This document shows, piece by piece, positions 1-7,126 of a DNA stretch of 7,126 nt. Location: NCBI GenBank assembly GCA_905371865.1, contig CAJPNA010000068.1:1-7126 (forward strand), in the 5' to 3' direction. The stretch's first letter is position 1; the number at the start of each line of letters is the position of its first letter. Below the pieces are notes generated by a model that saw nothing but the letters and a program-made list of their open reading frames with translations, had not been told where the DNA came from and ran no database searches. Made by a program: the position numbers and the translations under genes. This DNA comes from an uncultured Carnobacterium sp. (lineage in GTDB: Bacteria; Bacillota; Bacilli; Lactobacillales; Aerococcaceae).

Positions 1-391
<391 letters not shown>

Positions 392-465
392 TTATTATGA
401 CAAATAATACATAAAAAACACAATTTCGTGAAAAAGTGAATTAATAACGGGAAGTTGTGGGGGTA

Positions 466-474
466 TGGTATAAT
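466..474 (+). promoter_or_regulatory. Extended -10 promoter of pth
   Basis: TGGTATAAT gives a perfect TATAAT hexamer at 469-474 with an upstream TG (extended -10). The -35 region at about 446-451 reads AACGGG and does not resemble TTGACA. Initiation would fall near 481, leaving a leader of about 27 nt before the ATG at 508. This also argues against translation starting at the in-frame GTG at 457, which lies upstream of the -10. Confidence 0.7.
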
Positions 475-507
475 AGCAAAATAGAAGAAAAAAGAATAGG
501 TGAAAGT

Positions 508-1068
508 ATGAAATTAGTCGTTGGTCTAGGGAATCCTGGAGCAAAGTATAAAGGGACCAGACATAATGTTGGATTCATGACAATGGACGAAGTGGCCTAT
601 CAAGAAAAGTTTGATTTTGATAAAGCACTTTTCGATGCAGTGTTTGCGCAGGTGCAAATGGGCGGGGAAAAAATCATCTTCATGAAGCCCTTGACGTTTA
701 TGAATTTATCGGGGGAAGCTATTCGACCATTGATGAATTATTTTAAAATTGGAATCGAAGACTTGCTGGTTGTTTATGATGATATGGATTTGCCGGTTGG
801 AAAGATTCGTCTTCGTCAAAAAGGTAGCGCTGGTGGCCATAATGGGATGAAGAGTATTATTTCGTGCCTTGGGACAAGTGAGTTTAACAGAATTAAGGTT
901 GGGGTTGGCCGTCCTAAAGAGGGACGTACTGTTGTAGGACATGTGCTCAACCGTTTTGAAAAAGAGGAAGAAGAGGACATTATTTTTGCGGTGCAAAAGA
1001 GTGTCGATGCGATTCGTTCGTGGATTGATACGGATGATTTTGTTAAAACCATGAATCAATTTAATTAA
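508..1068 (+). CDS. pth: Peptidyl-tRNA hydrolase
   Basis: Pth cleaves the ester bond of peptidyl-tRNAs released from ribosomes, recycling tRNA in the cytoplasm. In Bacillus it has also been implicated in releasing nascent chains during ribosome-associated quality control. The 186-residue product has the bacterial Pth fold signatures in order: GLGNPG (residues 6-11, with N9), the catalytic histidine H19 in TRHNVGF, KPLTFMNLSG (60-69, with substrate-binding N66), YDDMDLP (90-96, with D91 at the catalytic Asp position) and GGHNGMKS (109-116, with N112). All expected active-site residues are present and the length is typical. I chose the ATG at 508 because AGGTGA at 498-503 precedes it and the -10 box ends at 474; an in-frame GTG at 457 would add 17 residues but lies upstream of the promoter. 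A run of acidic residues (EKEEEED, 151-157) is a mild peculiarity. The gene is followed by a hairpin at 1079-1113. Confidence 0.97.
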   Translation: MKLVVGLGNPGAKYKGTRHNVGFMTMDEVAYQEKFDFDKALFDAVFAQVQMGGEKIIFMKPLTFMNLSGEAIRPLMNYFKIGIEDLLVVYDDMDLPVGKIRLRQKGSAGGHNGMKSIISCLGTSEFNRIKVGVGRPKEGRTVVGHVLNRFEKEEEEDIIFAVQKSVDAIRSWIDTDDFVKTMNQFN

Positions 1069-1078
1069 AAAATAAAAG

Positions 1079-1113
1079 AAGAGATGCTGCGAAGTTTTTC
1101 GCGGTCTCTTTTT
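1079..1113 (+). terminator. Intrinsic terminator-like hairpin between pth and mfd
   Basis: AAGAGA (1079-1084) pairs with TCTCTT (1105-1110), and CTGCGAA (1087-1093) pairs with TTCGCGG (1098-1104) around a GTTT loop, with a two-base TG bulge at 1085-1086. A short T run follows (1109-1113, broken by G at 1114). The stem is about 13 bp with one G-T wobble. The U tract is short, so termination may be partial. It begins 10 bases after the pth stop codon and ends 23 bases before the mfd start. Confidence 0.72.
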
Positions 1114-1136
1114 GTCGTTAGAAAAAGGAGAAAGTT

Positions 1137-4100
1137 ATGCAATTATTGCACCAAACAATCAGTAAACTGAAAGGATTTAAAGAGTGGTTTGATACTCTTA
1201 ATCTGCACGAGAGTCAATTGGTTCTAGGACTCAGTGGTTCTGTAAAACACTTGGCCGAGTCGTGCGCATTTGAGAAATTAGATAAGCAATTAGTGATTGT
1301 GACGCCAACGCTCTTACAAGCAACGCAGACTTATGAAGAACTGTCAGAGTGGTATGATGAGGATATTGTTCATCTCTTTCCAGTAGAGGAGTCACTTGCC
1401 GCAGATTTTTCAGTGGTGTCACCAGATGTGGTGAGCCAACGCATTCGCACGCTTGATTTTCTGAGCCGTGGACAAAAAGGCATCGTCATCGTGCCGCTAT
1501 CTGGGATTCAAAAGCTCTTAGTGCCAGCAAAAGTATGGAAGAAGAGTTCGATTGAACTTGCGATGGGGTCTGAAATCGAATCGATGGATGCCTTTGTGGA
1601 GCAGTTAGTGGAATTAGGATATCGCCGTGAAAATATGGTGGCGACTCCTGGTGAATTTGCGCTTCGTGGTAGTATCGTCGATATTTATCCCCTCGACCAA
1701 GAATACCCACTACGTCTGGATTTCTTTGATACAGAAGTGGATTCGATTCGCGCATTTAATGCGGAAACACAACGTTCGATGGATGTGATTCAAGAAGTGC
1801 GCATCTTACCCGCCACAGACTTACCTCTGCAAAAGGAAGCCGTTTGGAAGGCGCAAACGAAAATTCATGCGCTCTATGAAAAGGACGTGAAGTCTTCCCA
1901 AAGTCAAGAGCGAAGAGACCAAGTGTCGAGTATTCAACAAGCTATTGATGCACAATTAGAAAACGGGGAAATTCCATCGAATTTAACGTACTTCTTAGAG
2001 TGTATTTATCCAGAGAAAACCAGTTTATTAGATTATGTTTCTAAAGATGCGTACCTCATTATTGATGACTACGCTCGTTTTATCGAAAAGAGTAAATCGT
2101 TAGAAGAGGAGGCTGGCTATTGGAAGACGCACCATATCGAAACAGGTGCGATTGCGTCTGGATTGTCGCTCGTTCAAGATGGACGAAAAGTGTTAAAGGA
2201 GAGTCCTCTTAAGAGAACGTATTTAGCCATTTTCCAAAAAGGACTCGGACGACTATCTCTCGATGCGATTCATCCGATTACGACTCGCACGATGACACAG
2301 TTCTTCTCGCAAATGCCGATGGTGAAAGTCGAAGCGGACCGCTGGAAGAAACAAGGCGCAACAGTCATCGTTTTAGTCGATGATGCCAAACGTGCACAAA
2401 AAGTAGAACAAACCTTTGCCGATTTTGATATCAAGAGTGTGATTTCAAACGGGACTGTACTAGAAGGGCAACTTCAAATCATGATCGGCAAGATGCACAA
2501 TGGATTTGAACTGTCAGAAGACAAATTTGCTATTTTAACGGAACGCGAATTATTTAATAAACTCACAAAACGCGCACCGAGAAATCAAAAGATCTCGAAT
2601 GCGGAACGTTTGAAGAGCTATACGGAATTAGCAGTTGGAGACTATGTGGTCCACGTGAATCACGGGGTCGGTGTGTATCAAGGGATGGAGACGCTCGAAA
2701 TCGGTGGCATTCACCAAGACTATATGTCGATTCATTACCAAGACGGCGGGAATTTATTTGTTCCAGTTTCTCAAATTAAGCTCGTTCAAAAATACGTATC
2801 GTCCGATGCCAAAGTACCAAAACTCAATAAATTAGGTGGTACGGAATGGGCGAAGACAAAACGAAAAGTGGCTGCGAAGATTGAAGATATCGCCGATGAA
2901 CTCATCGAATTATACGCTAAACGCGACGCCGAAAAAGGATATGCGTTTAGCCGTGATACTGTGGAACAACAAGAATTCGAGCAAGCCTTTCCTTACACGG
3001 AGACTCAAGACCAACTGCGAAGTGTGGCGGAAATTAAGGAAGACATGCAAAAGGACAAACCAATGGATCGTCTGCTTGTAGGCGACGTTGGATACGGGAA
3101 GACAGAAGTAGCCATGCGTGCGGTCTTTAAAGCCGTAATGGACGGGAAGCAAGCAGCTGTTCTTGTTCCGACAACGATTCTCGCCGAGCAACATTACGAA
3201 AATTTTGTTCAACGATTTTCTGACTATCCGTTTAAGATTGGTTTACTGAGTCGATTCCGAAGTAAGAAAGAACAAGAAGAAACCATTGAAAAGCTTCGAA
3301 AAGGATCAGTGGATATCGTGATTGGGACACATCGTCTTCTTTCAAAAGACGTGCAATTTTTAGATTTAGGACTCCTCATTGTCGATGAAGAACAACGTTT
3401 TGGTGTGAAGCATAAGGAGCGCTTGAAACAATTAAAATCGCAAGTGGACGTATTGACGCTTACAGCAACGCCTATACCACGCACACTCCATATGTCGATG
3501 CTTGGGGTGCGTGATTTATCCGTCATCGAAACGCCACCAGCAAACCGTTATCCGGTTCAAACTTTTGTCATGGAACAAAACCCAATGACGATTCGAGACG
3601 GAATCGAACGCGAGATGGCTCGTGGCGGACAAGTCTTCTATTTATATAATCGTGTGGAGTCGATTGAGAAGAAGGCCGATGAACTGAGAGTTTTGGTTCC
3701 AGGTTGTCGCGTCGGGGTGATTCACGGCCAAATGAGTGAGACGACGCTGGAAAATATTCTCTTCCAATTTATTGAAGGGGAGTATGATGTATTAGTGACG
3801 ACAACAATTATTGAAACTGGAGTCGATATTCCAAACGTAAACACGCTCTTTATTGAAAATGCCGACTATATGGGGCTTTCGCAATTGTATCAATTGCGGG
3901 GACGTGTTGGCCGTACGAATCGTATCGCCTATGCATACCTCATGTATCAACCAGATAAAGTCTTAACCGAAGTCAGCGAGAAGCGACTCCAAGCGATGCG
4001 CGACTTTACAGAACTCGGCTCTGGATTCAAAATTGCCATGCGTGACTTATCGATTCGTGGGGCAGGAAATTTACTTGGAAAACAACAGCATGGATTTATC

Positions 4101-4679
4101 GATTCGGTCGGATTTGATTTATATTCTCAATTATTAAGTGAAGCCGTGTTGAAGAAACAAGGAAAAGAAGTGAAGTCGGACGAAGAAACCGTCGAAATCG
4201 ACTTGCAGATTGATGCGTATATTCCTGCAAGTTATATTCAAGATGAACGCCAAAAAATCGAGATGTATAAACGCATTCGTTCGATTGATAGCGTTGAAGC
4301 CTATGAAGAATTGCTCGATGACTTTATCGACCGCTTCGGTGACTTCCCAGATGAAGTTAGTGCATTAGCGGAAGTTGGATTGATTAAACATTACGCGAAT
4401 GAAATTAACGCTGTTTCGATTAAACGCAAAGACAATTCGGTGACAATCACGATTGCGCCTCCTACTGCCACTCGCTTGCAAGGGGTGCCTGTCTTTGAGG
4501 CGCTTGGTCCAGTGAAATTACCAGCACAAGTGGCCAACAAGGGCGAAAGTCTTCAGATTTTATTAAATATCACGCAAAAGCCTGTTGACTTATGGCTTGA
4601 GCAAGTTAAACTGTTTGTAAAAACATGCGGGGAAATTCTAGCCTGCGATGAGGAAAAACATGAAGAAAATCAACAGTAA
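1137..4679 (+). CDS. mfd: Transcription-repair coupling factor Mfd
   Basis: Mfd is a DNA translocase that binds RNA polymerase stalled at lesions, displaces it and recruits UvrA for nucleotide excision repair. The 1180-residue product is full length for Gram-positive Mfd. The N-terminal UvrB-like module (about 20-340) has a degenerate Walker A (GLSGSVKH, 31-38, no GK[TS]), as expected. The CarD-like RNA polymerase-interaction domain lies at about 495-560 (GDYVVHVNHGVGVY near 502-515). The helicase motor has Walker A GDVGYGKT (649-656), Walker B DEEQRFG (750-756), motif III TAT (776-778), ETGVDIPN (893-900) and GRVGR (922-926), followed by the translocation region. A C-terminal TRCF domain (about 1030-1140, QKIEMYKRI from 1039) ends the protein. 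AAGGAG at 1125-1130 sits 6 nt from the ATG. No truncation or frameshift is seen. The last 20 nt overlap the following flippase gene. Confidence 0.98.
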   Translation: MQLLHQTISKLKGFKEWFDTLNLHESQLVLGLSGSVKHLAESCAFEKLDKQLVIVTPTLLQATQTYEELSEWYDEDIVHLFPVEESLAADFSVVSPDVVSQRIRTLDFLSRGQKGIVIVPLSGIQKLLVPAKVWKKSSIELAMGSEIESMDAFVEQLVELGYRRENMVATPGEFALRGSIVDIYPLDQEYPLRLDFFDTEVDSIRAFNAETQRSMDVIQEVRILPATDLPLQKEAVWKAQTKIHALYEKDVKSSQSQERRDQVSSIQQAIDAQLENGEIPSNLTYFLECIYPEKTSLLDYVSKDAYLIIDDYARFIEKSKSLEEEAGYWKTHHIETGAIASGLSLVQDGRKVLKESPLKRTYLAIFQKGLGRLSLDAIHPITTRTMTQFFSQMPMVKVEADRWKKQGATVIVLVDDAKRAQKVEQTFADFDIKSVISNGTVLEGQLQIMIGKMHNGFELSEDKFAILTERELFNKLTKRAPRNQKISNAERLKSYTELAVGDYVVHVNHGVGVYQGMETLEIGGIHQDYMSIHYQDGGNLFVPVSQIKLVQKYVSSDAKVPKLNKLGGTEWAKTKRKVAAKIEDIADELIELYAKRDAEKGYAFSRDTVEQQEFEQAFPYTETQDQLRSVAEIKEDMQKDKPMDRLLVGDVGYGKTEVAMRAVFKAVMDGKQAAVLVPTTILAEQHYENFVQRFSDYPFKIGLLSRFRSKKEQEETIEKLRKGSVDIVIGTHRLLSKDVQFLDLGLLIVDEEQRFGVKHKERLKQLKSQVDVLTLTATPIPRTLHMSMLGVRDLSVIETPPANRYPVQTFVMEQNPMTIRDGIEREMARGGQVFYLYNRVESIEKKADELRVLVPGCRVGVIHGQMSETTLENILFQFIEGEYDVLVTTTIIETGVDIPNVNTLFIENADYMGLSQLYQLRGRVGRTNRIAYAYLMYQPDKVLTEVSEKRLQAMRDFTELGSGFKIAMRDLSIRGAGNLLGKQQHGFIDSVGFDLYSQLLSEAVLKKQGKEVKSDEETVEIDLQIDAYIPASYIQDERQKIEMYKRIRSIDSVEAYEELLDDFIDRFGDFPDEVSALAEVGLIKHYANEINAVSIKRKDNSVTITIAPPTATRLQGVPVFEALGPVKLPAQVANKGESLQILLNITQKPVDLWLEQVKLFVKTCGEILACDEEKHEENQQ
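4650..4654 (+). promoter_or_regulatory. Ribosome binding site of the flippase gene, inside mfd
   Basis: GAGGA at 4650-4654 lies 5 nt before the ATG at 4660. The in-frame ATG at 4648 has only GGGG at about 4629-4632, 15 nt away, and itself overlaps this site. The Shine-Dalgarno therefore supports 4660 and is embedded in the last codons of mfd, which suggests translational coupling. Confidence 0.75.
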
Positions 4680-6279
4680 AGGGATGATGCAAGGGGCGAT
4701 TGCGCTTTCGATTGCTGCATTTATTGCTAAAATTTTAAGCGCGGTATACCGAGTTCCTTTCCAAAACATGGTCGGAAACACTGGGTTTTATGTATACCAG
4801 CAGGTGTATCCTATTTATGGAATCGGCATGACCTTTGCATTAACAGGATTCCCGGTATTCGTTTCAAATGTGGTTGCGGAATACTTGGAGTCGACACATT
4901 TAAAGAAATTATTGAAGCAGCTATTCGTGATTGCTAGCCTCATTGGAGTGGGGATTTTTGCCTTCCTCCATGTGGGGGCTGGAATGATTGCCCGCTGGAT
5001 GGGTGACGTTGAACTATTGCCGGTCGTCCAAAGCGTATCGTGGATGTTTCTATTGATGCCGTTTTTGGTGATCACAAGAGGGTATTTCCAAGGGAGCTTT
5101 TGGATGATGCCAACTGCCATCTCACAAGTGGTGGAGCAGGTCGTTCGTGTCGCGGTGATTCTCTTTGTGGCGAGTCTATTTGGTAGCACCATTTCAGACT
5201 ATTACACGATGGGGACATGGGCGATGTCGAGTGCGACGATTGCGGCAGTGTTTGCAATACTTGTGATGCTTTACTATTCATATCAGGAAACGAAAGATCC
5301 GCTCGACGCTTTGACGATTTCACCAGTAGAAATGGAAGTTCCAACTTTTGGGCATCTCTTTAAACGCTTTGCCTTTGAAGGGGGGACCATCTGTCTCCTT
5401 AGTTCTATTTTAGTCTTGTTTCAATTGGTGGATTCATTCTCTGTGTACAATGTGTTAACAGACCAAGGAATGCTTCCTGAAGTGGCGAAAGACCTTAAAG
5501 GAATTTACGACCGTGGACAACCGCTTGTTCAATTAGGAATGGTAGTTGGAGTAGGATTTTCGTCGAGCTATATGCCGATGTTATCGCGTGCCTTCAAGAA
5601 AGGCCACGACTTAGAGTTTAAGAGATTATCCGCGTCTCTTCTTCGAATGACGATGACATTCTCACTTGTTGCTACGATGGGGATGATTGCCATCTTGCCG
5701 TGGTTAAATACCGCACTCTTTGGAGATGCGAAGGGGCAGTCAGTACTGCTTGTCTATGTTACAAGTATTTTCTTTGCGTCAGTCATTATGTCGTTGCACG
5801 GCATTTTCCAAAGCCAGCATCAATATCCAAAGACGCTTCTGGCACTCGTAGCAGGACTCGTAGTGAAAGCTGGTACGAATTATTTATTCGTAGCGATGTT
5901 TGGAACACTTGGTGCCAGCCTTGCGACGGCGCTTGGATTATGTGTCATGATGAGCGTGATGATGGCTTTTGCAAAAGACATTTTTATAAGTGTGTTGCAT
6001 GAAGGAAATTTCATACAGCTTCTTACTGGAATTGCGATGGGAATGACCGTTATCGTGTCGATATTATCCTACGGTACGTGGTACTTTGCAGGACTTCAAG
6101 ATTCTAGAACGATGGCTTTTGTATTTTCATTGTTCTATGCCTTCGTCGGGGTAGCCCTCTTCTTGGCTGGAACGATGAAATGGAATTTATTTACAAAACG
6201 CGAATGGGTTCTAATCCCTAAAGGAAAAACCTTGCTTAGAAAATTTAATAGAAAAGAGGAAAATGATGAGACTCGATAA
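4660..6279 (+). CDS. SpoVB/YabM/MurJ-like flippase of the MOP (MATE-like) superfamily
   Basis: This is a polytopic inner-membrane transporter of the polysaccharide-biosynthesis group, which includes B. subtilis YabM, SpoVB and YtgP (the last a lipid II flippase). It probably moves a lipid-linked envelope precursor across the membrane; the substrate cannot be read from sequence. The 539-residue product opens with a short basic N terminus and the family-typical first helix (about 10-30, [20 protein letters not shown]), then [14 protein letters not shown] residues (46-56) and successive hydrophobic segments at about 85-110, 124-139, 160-178, 186-205, 240-260, 288-302, 330-349, 362-384, 391-413, 418-437, 453-476 and 485-504. 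RGYFQG (140-145) and GIFQSQ (381-386) mark the two homologous halves. The tail is basic. Start 4660 is preferred over 4648 on Shine-Dalgarno spacing. It overlaps mfd by 20 nt and rqcP by 14 nt. Position between mfd and rqcP matches yabM, which differs from the main MurJ. Confidence 0.9.
   Translation: MKKINSKGMMQGAIALSIAAFIAKILSAVYRVPFQNMVGNTGFYVYQQVYPIYGIGMTFALTGFPVFVSNVVAEYLESTHLKKLLKQLFVIASLIGVGIFAFLHVGAGMIARWMGDVELLPVVQSVSWMFLLMPFLVITRGYFQGSFWMMPTAISQVVEQVVRVAVILFVASLFGSTISDYYTMGTWAMSSATIAAVFAILVMLYYSYQETKDPLDALTISPVEMEVPTFGHLFKRFAFEGGTICLLSSILVLFQLVDSFSVYNVLTDQGMLPEVAKDLKGIYDRGQPLVQLGMVVGVGFSSSYMPMLSRAFKKGHDLEFKRLSASLLRMTMTFSLVATMGMIAILPWLNTALFGDAKGQSVLLVYVTSIFFASVIMSLHGIFQSQHQYPKTLLALVAGLVVKAGTNYLFVAMFGTLGASLATALGLCVMMSVMMAFAKDIFISVLHEGNFIQLLTGIAMGMTVIVSILSYGTWYFAGLQDSRTMAFVFSLFYAFVGVALFLAGTMKWNLFTKREWVLIPKGKTLLRKFNRKEENDETR
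6256..6260 (+). promoter_or_regulatory. Ribosome binding site of rqcP, inside the flippase gene
   Basis: GAGGA at 6256-6260 lies 5 nt before the ATG at 6266 and only 2 nt before the ATG at 6263. This favours 6266 and gives the family-standard N terminus MRLDKFLK. The site lies within the last codons of the flippase gene. Confidence 0.75.
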
Positions 6280-6541
6280 GTTTTTAAAAGTATCCCGATT
6301 AATTAAACGTCGTACAGTGGCTAAAGAAGTAGCTGACAAGGGACGTGTGTTTATTAATGATAAAGTGGCGAAATCTTCAACGGACGTAAAAGTTGGCGAC
6401 AAAATCGCGATTCAATTTGGGAACAAACATGTCTTAGTACAAGTGGAAGCGTTGATGGATTCAACAAGAAAAGAAGACGCTAAAGAAATGTTTACGATTT
6501 TAGAAGAGAAGTTCATTAAAGAAGAAAACACAGATTTATAA
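6266..6541 (+). CDS. rqcP: RqcP, S4-domain ribosome-associated quality-control factor
   Basis: RqcP (formerly YabO; Hsp15/HslR-related) binds split 50S subunits carrying peptidyl-tRNA and works with RqcH to add C-terminal alanine tails that mark stalled nascent chains for degradation. The 91-residue protein is a compact S4 RNA-binding domain. It starts [17 protein letters not shown] with basic residues R2, K5, K8, R11, K14, R15 and R16, continues [13 protein letters not shown] and GDKIAIQFG (about residues 44-52), and ends with a charged helix. The N terminus is nearly identical to what I recall of Bacillus RqcP, and the length is close to the usual 86-90. The start at 6266 is preferred over 6263 because of Shine-Dalgarno spacing. 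It overlaps the flippase gene by 14 nt and is followed 9 nt later by a strong terminator, so it is the last gene of this unit. The rqcH partner is not in the window. Confidence 0.95.
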   Translation: MRLDKFLKVSRLIKRRTVAKEVADKGRVFINDKVAKSSTDVKVGDKIAIQFGNKHVLVQVEALMDSTRKEDAKEMFTILEEKFIKEENTDL

Positions 6542-6550
6542 AATGAATCT

Positions 6551-6588
6551 AAAACTAGGTTCTCTCAATTGAGGGAGCCTAGTTTTTT
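6551..6588 (+). terminator. Strong intrinsic terminator after rqcP
   Basis: A 16-bp stem is formed by AAAACTAGG + TTCTCTC (6551-6566) pairing with GAGGGAG + CCTAGTTTT (6571-6586), with an AATT loop and a run of six T (6583-6588). Only two pairs are G-T wobbles. The A run on the 5' side would give a U tract on the opposite strand, so it could stop transcripts from either direction. It cleanly separates the pth-mfd-flippase-rqcP group from the mgtC-like gene. Confidence 0.93.
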
Positions 6589-6613
6589 GTTCTAAAAATG
6601 TATGCGTTTTCTG

Positions 6614-6642
6614 TTGACTTCCATTGCAGAAAGGGGTATGAT
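6614..6642 (+). promoter_or_regulatory. Sigma-A promoter of the mgtC-like gene
   Basis: TTGACT (-35, 6614-6619) and TATGAT (-10, 6637-6642) are separated by exactly 17 bp, one mismatch each from consensus. Initiation would be near 6649. The resulting leader is only about 33 nt, too short for an Mg2+ riboswitch (M-box). TTTCTG at 6608-6613 and CAGAAA at 6627-6632 form an inverted repeat bracketing the -35 box and may be an operator. Confidence 0.82.
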
Positions 6643-6650
6643 ATGTAGTA

Positions 6651-6662
6651 CTTTTTAAAAAG
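6651..6662. repeat. 12-bp perfect palindrome at the mgtC-like transcription start
   Basis: CTTTTTAAAAAG is identical to its reverse complement. It lies just downstream of the predicted start of transcription (about 6649) and just upstream of the Shine-Dalgarno. It could be an operator, or a chance product of AT-rich sequence. Confidence 0.5.
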
Positions 6663-6681
6663 AATTAAAGGAGGAGAAACC

Positions 6682-7126
6682 ATGGATTTACATGCCATAA
6701 ATATATTGCAACCATTCAATGGATGGATGGAATTACGTCATTTTTTGGCTATTTTTATATCATGCGCATGTGGATTAGCGATTGGTTATGAGCGTACCTC
6801 TAGAAATAAACAAGCGGGTGTGAAAACGCACATGATTGTGGCGTTAACTTCTTGTTTGATGATGATTATTTCAAAAGAAGCTTTTTTAGATACTCCAAAC
6901 TATGATACGGCTCGTGTAGCTGCGCAAGTGGTCAGCGGGATCAGCTTTATTGGAGGGGGAATCATTTTCATGCGTGATAAACGCGTAAGTGGTTTGACTA
7001 CAGCCTCTGGAATTTGGGCAACTTCAGGGATTGGACTTGCAATTGGTGGGGGATTCTGGTTCTTTGGGGCATTATGCTCAGCCGTCATCGTCATCGTGCA
7101 AAAACTTGCGTATGAGCCTTTATTAC
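6682..7126 (+). CDS. MgtC/SapB-family membrane protein, N-terminal part (runs off the right edge)
   Basis: The reading frame is open from the ATG at 6682 to the window end (148 full codons). It encodes an integral membrane protein of the MgtC/SapB family (Bacillus YhiD-like). Family members are linked to Mg2+ limitation, acid stress and, in Salmonella, control of the F-type ATP synthase; the role in ordinary Firmicutes is not settled. Family hallmarks are GYERTSRNKQAGVKTH (35-50), the RVAAQVVSGISFIGGG block (78-93) and GLTTASGIW (104-112) followed by AIGGG (120-124). Hydrophobic segments lie at about 18-36, 50-64, 83-97 and 109-140. GGAGG at 6670-6674, within AAAGGAGGAG, lies 7 nt from the ATG, a very strong ribosome binding site. 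It has its own promoter at 6614-6642 and is cut off from rqcP by a terminator. Whether a soluble C-terminal domain follows cannot be seen. Confidence 0.93.
   Translation, partial: MDLHAINILQPFNGWMELRHFLAIFISCACGLAIGYERTSRNKQAGVKTHMIVALTSCLMMIISKEAFLDTPNYDTARVAAQVVSGISFIGGGIIFMRDKRVSGLTTASGIWATSGIGLAIGGGFWFFGALCSAVIVIVQKLAYEPLL

Noticed and set aside
457..507. Upstream GTG start at 457 giving a 203-residue Pth
   Set aside because: The GTG lies upstream of the TATAAT at 469-474, the extra 17 residues have no family similarity, and the ATG at 508 has a good AGGTGA site and gives the standard MKLVVGLGNPG N terminus.
706..1059. Reverse-strand open frames across pth (78 and 117 codons)
   Set aside because: They lie wholly opposite pth, have no ribosome binding site I can recognise, and their translations look like non-biological shadows.
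2836..3526. Alternative frames inside the mfd motor region on both strands
   Set aside because: All are contained within mfd, which shows continuous family motifs; the alternative translations have no domain character.
4815..6002. Open frames overlapping the flippase gene on both strands
   Set aside because: They are shadows of a gene with clear transmembrane and family features.
6643..6681. Mg2+ riboswitch (M-box) or other structured leader for the mgtC-like gene
   Set aside because: The leader is only about 33 nt and mostly AT-rich with a Shine-Dalgarno, too short for any known riboswitch.
6900..7094. Reverse-strand 64-codon frame at the right end
   Set aside because: It lies opposite the MgtC/SapB motifs, is rich in Pro/Ile/Thr as antisense frames of membrane genes often are, and has no visible start signal.

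Overview
The window looks like chromosomal housekeeping DNA from a low-GC Gram-positive bacterium, most probably a non-sporulating member of the Lactobacillales. The reasons are AGGAGG-type ribosome binding sites, an LAB-type L-lactate dehydrogenase, and the order pth - mfd - SpoVB/MurJ-like flippase - rqcP. That order is the Bacillus pth-to-rqcP region without its sporulation-linked genes (fin, spoVT, yabP, yabQ) and without yabN. Genus-level placement (for example near Carnobacteriaceae) would be a guess.

Layout: positions 1-307 hold the 5' third of an L-lactate dehydrogenase gene on the minus strand. A 200-bp divergent intergenic region (308-507) carries back-to-back promoter-like sequences for ldh and pth. 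On the plus strand follow pth (peptidyl-tRNA hydrolase), an intrinsic terminator-like hairpin, mfd (transcription-repair coupling factor), a 14-helix-type lipid/polysaccharide flippase that overlaps the end of mfd, and rqcP (S4-domain ribosome quality-control factor) that overlaps the end of the flippase gene. A strong terminator at 6551-6588 closes this unit. A clear sigma-A promoter (6614-6642) then drives a MgtC/SapB-family membrane protein that runs off the right edge.

How the genes fit together: Pth and RqcP both act on peptidyl-tRNA left on stalled or split ribosomes, and Mfd removes stalled RNA polymerase, so the central unit is rich in rescue functions for jammed gene-expression machinery. 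The flippase gene between mfd and rqcP is linked to both by short overlaps that suggest translational coupling. The ldh gene and the mgtC-like gene belong to separate transcription units.

I see no mobile element, CRISPR array, tRNA, rRNA or convincing new system here. The points most worth a second look are the rescue-gene clustering, the mgtC-like gene sitting where divIC is commonly found, the hairpin between pth and mfd, and small dyad symmetries in the ldh and mgtC promoter regions.
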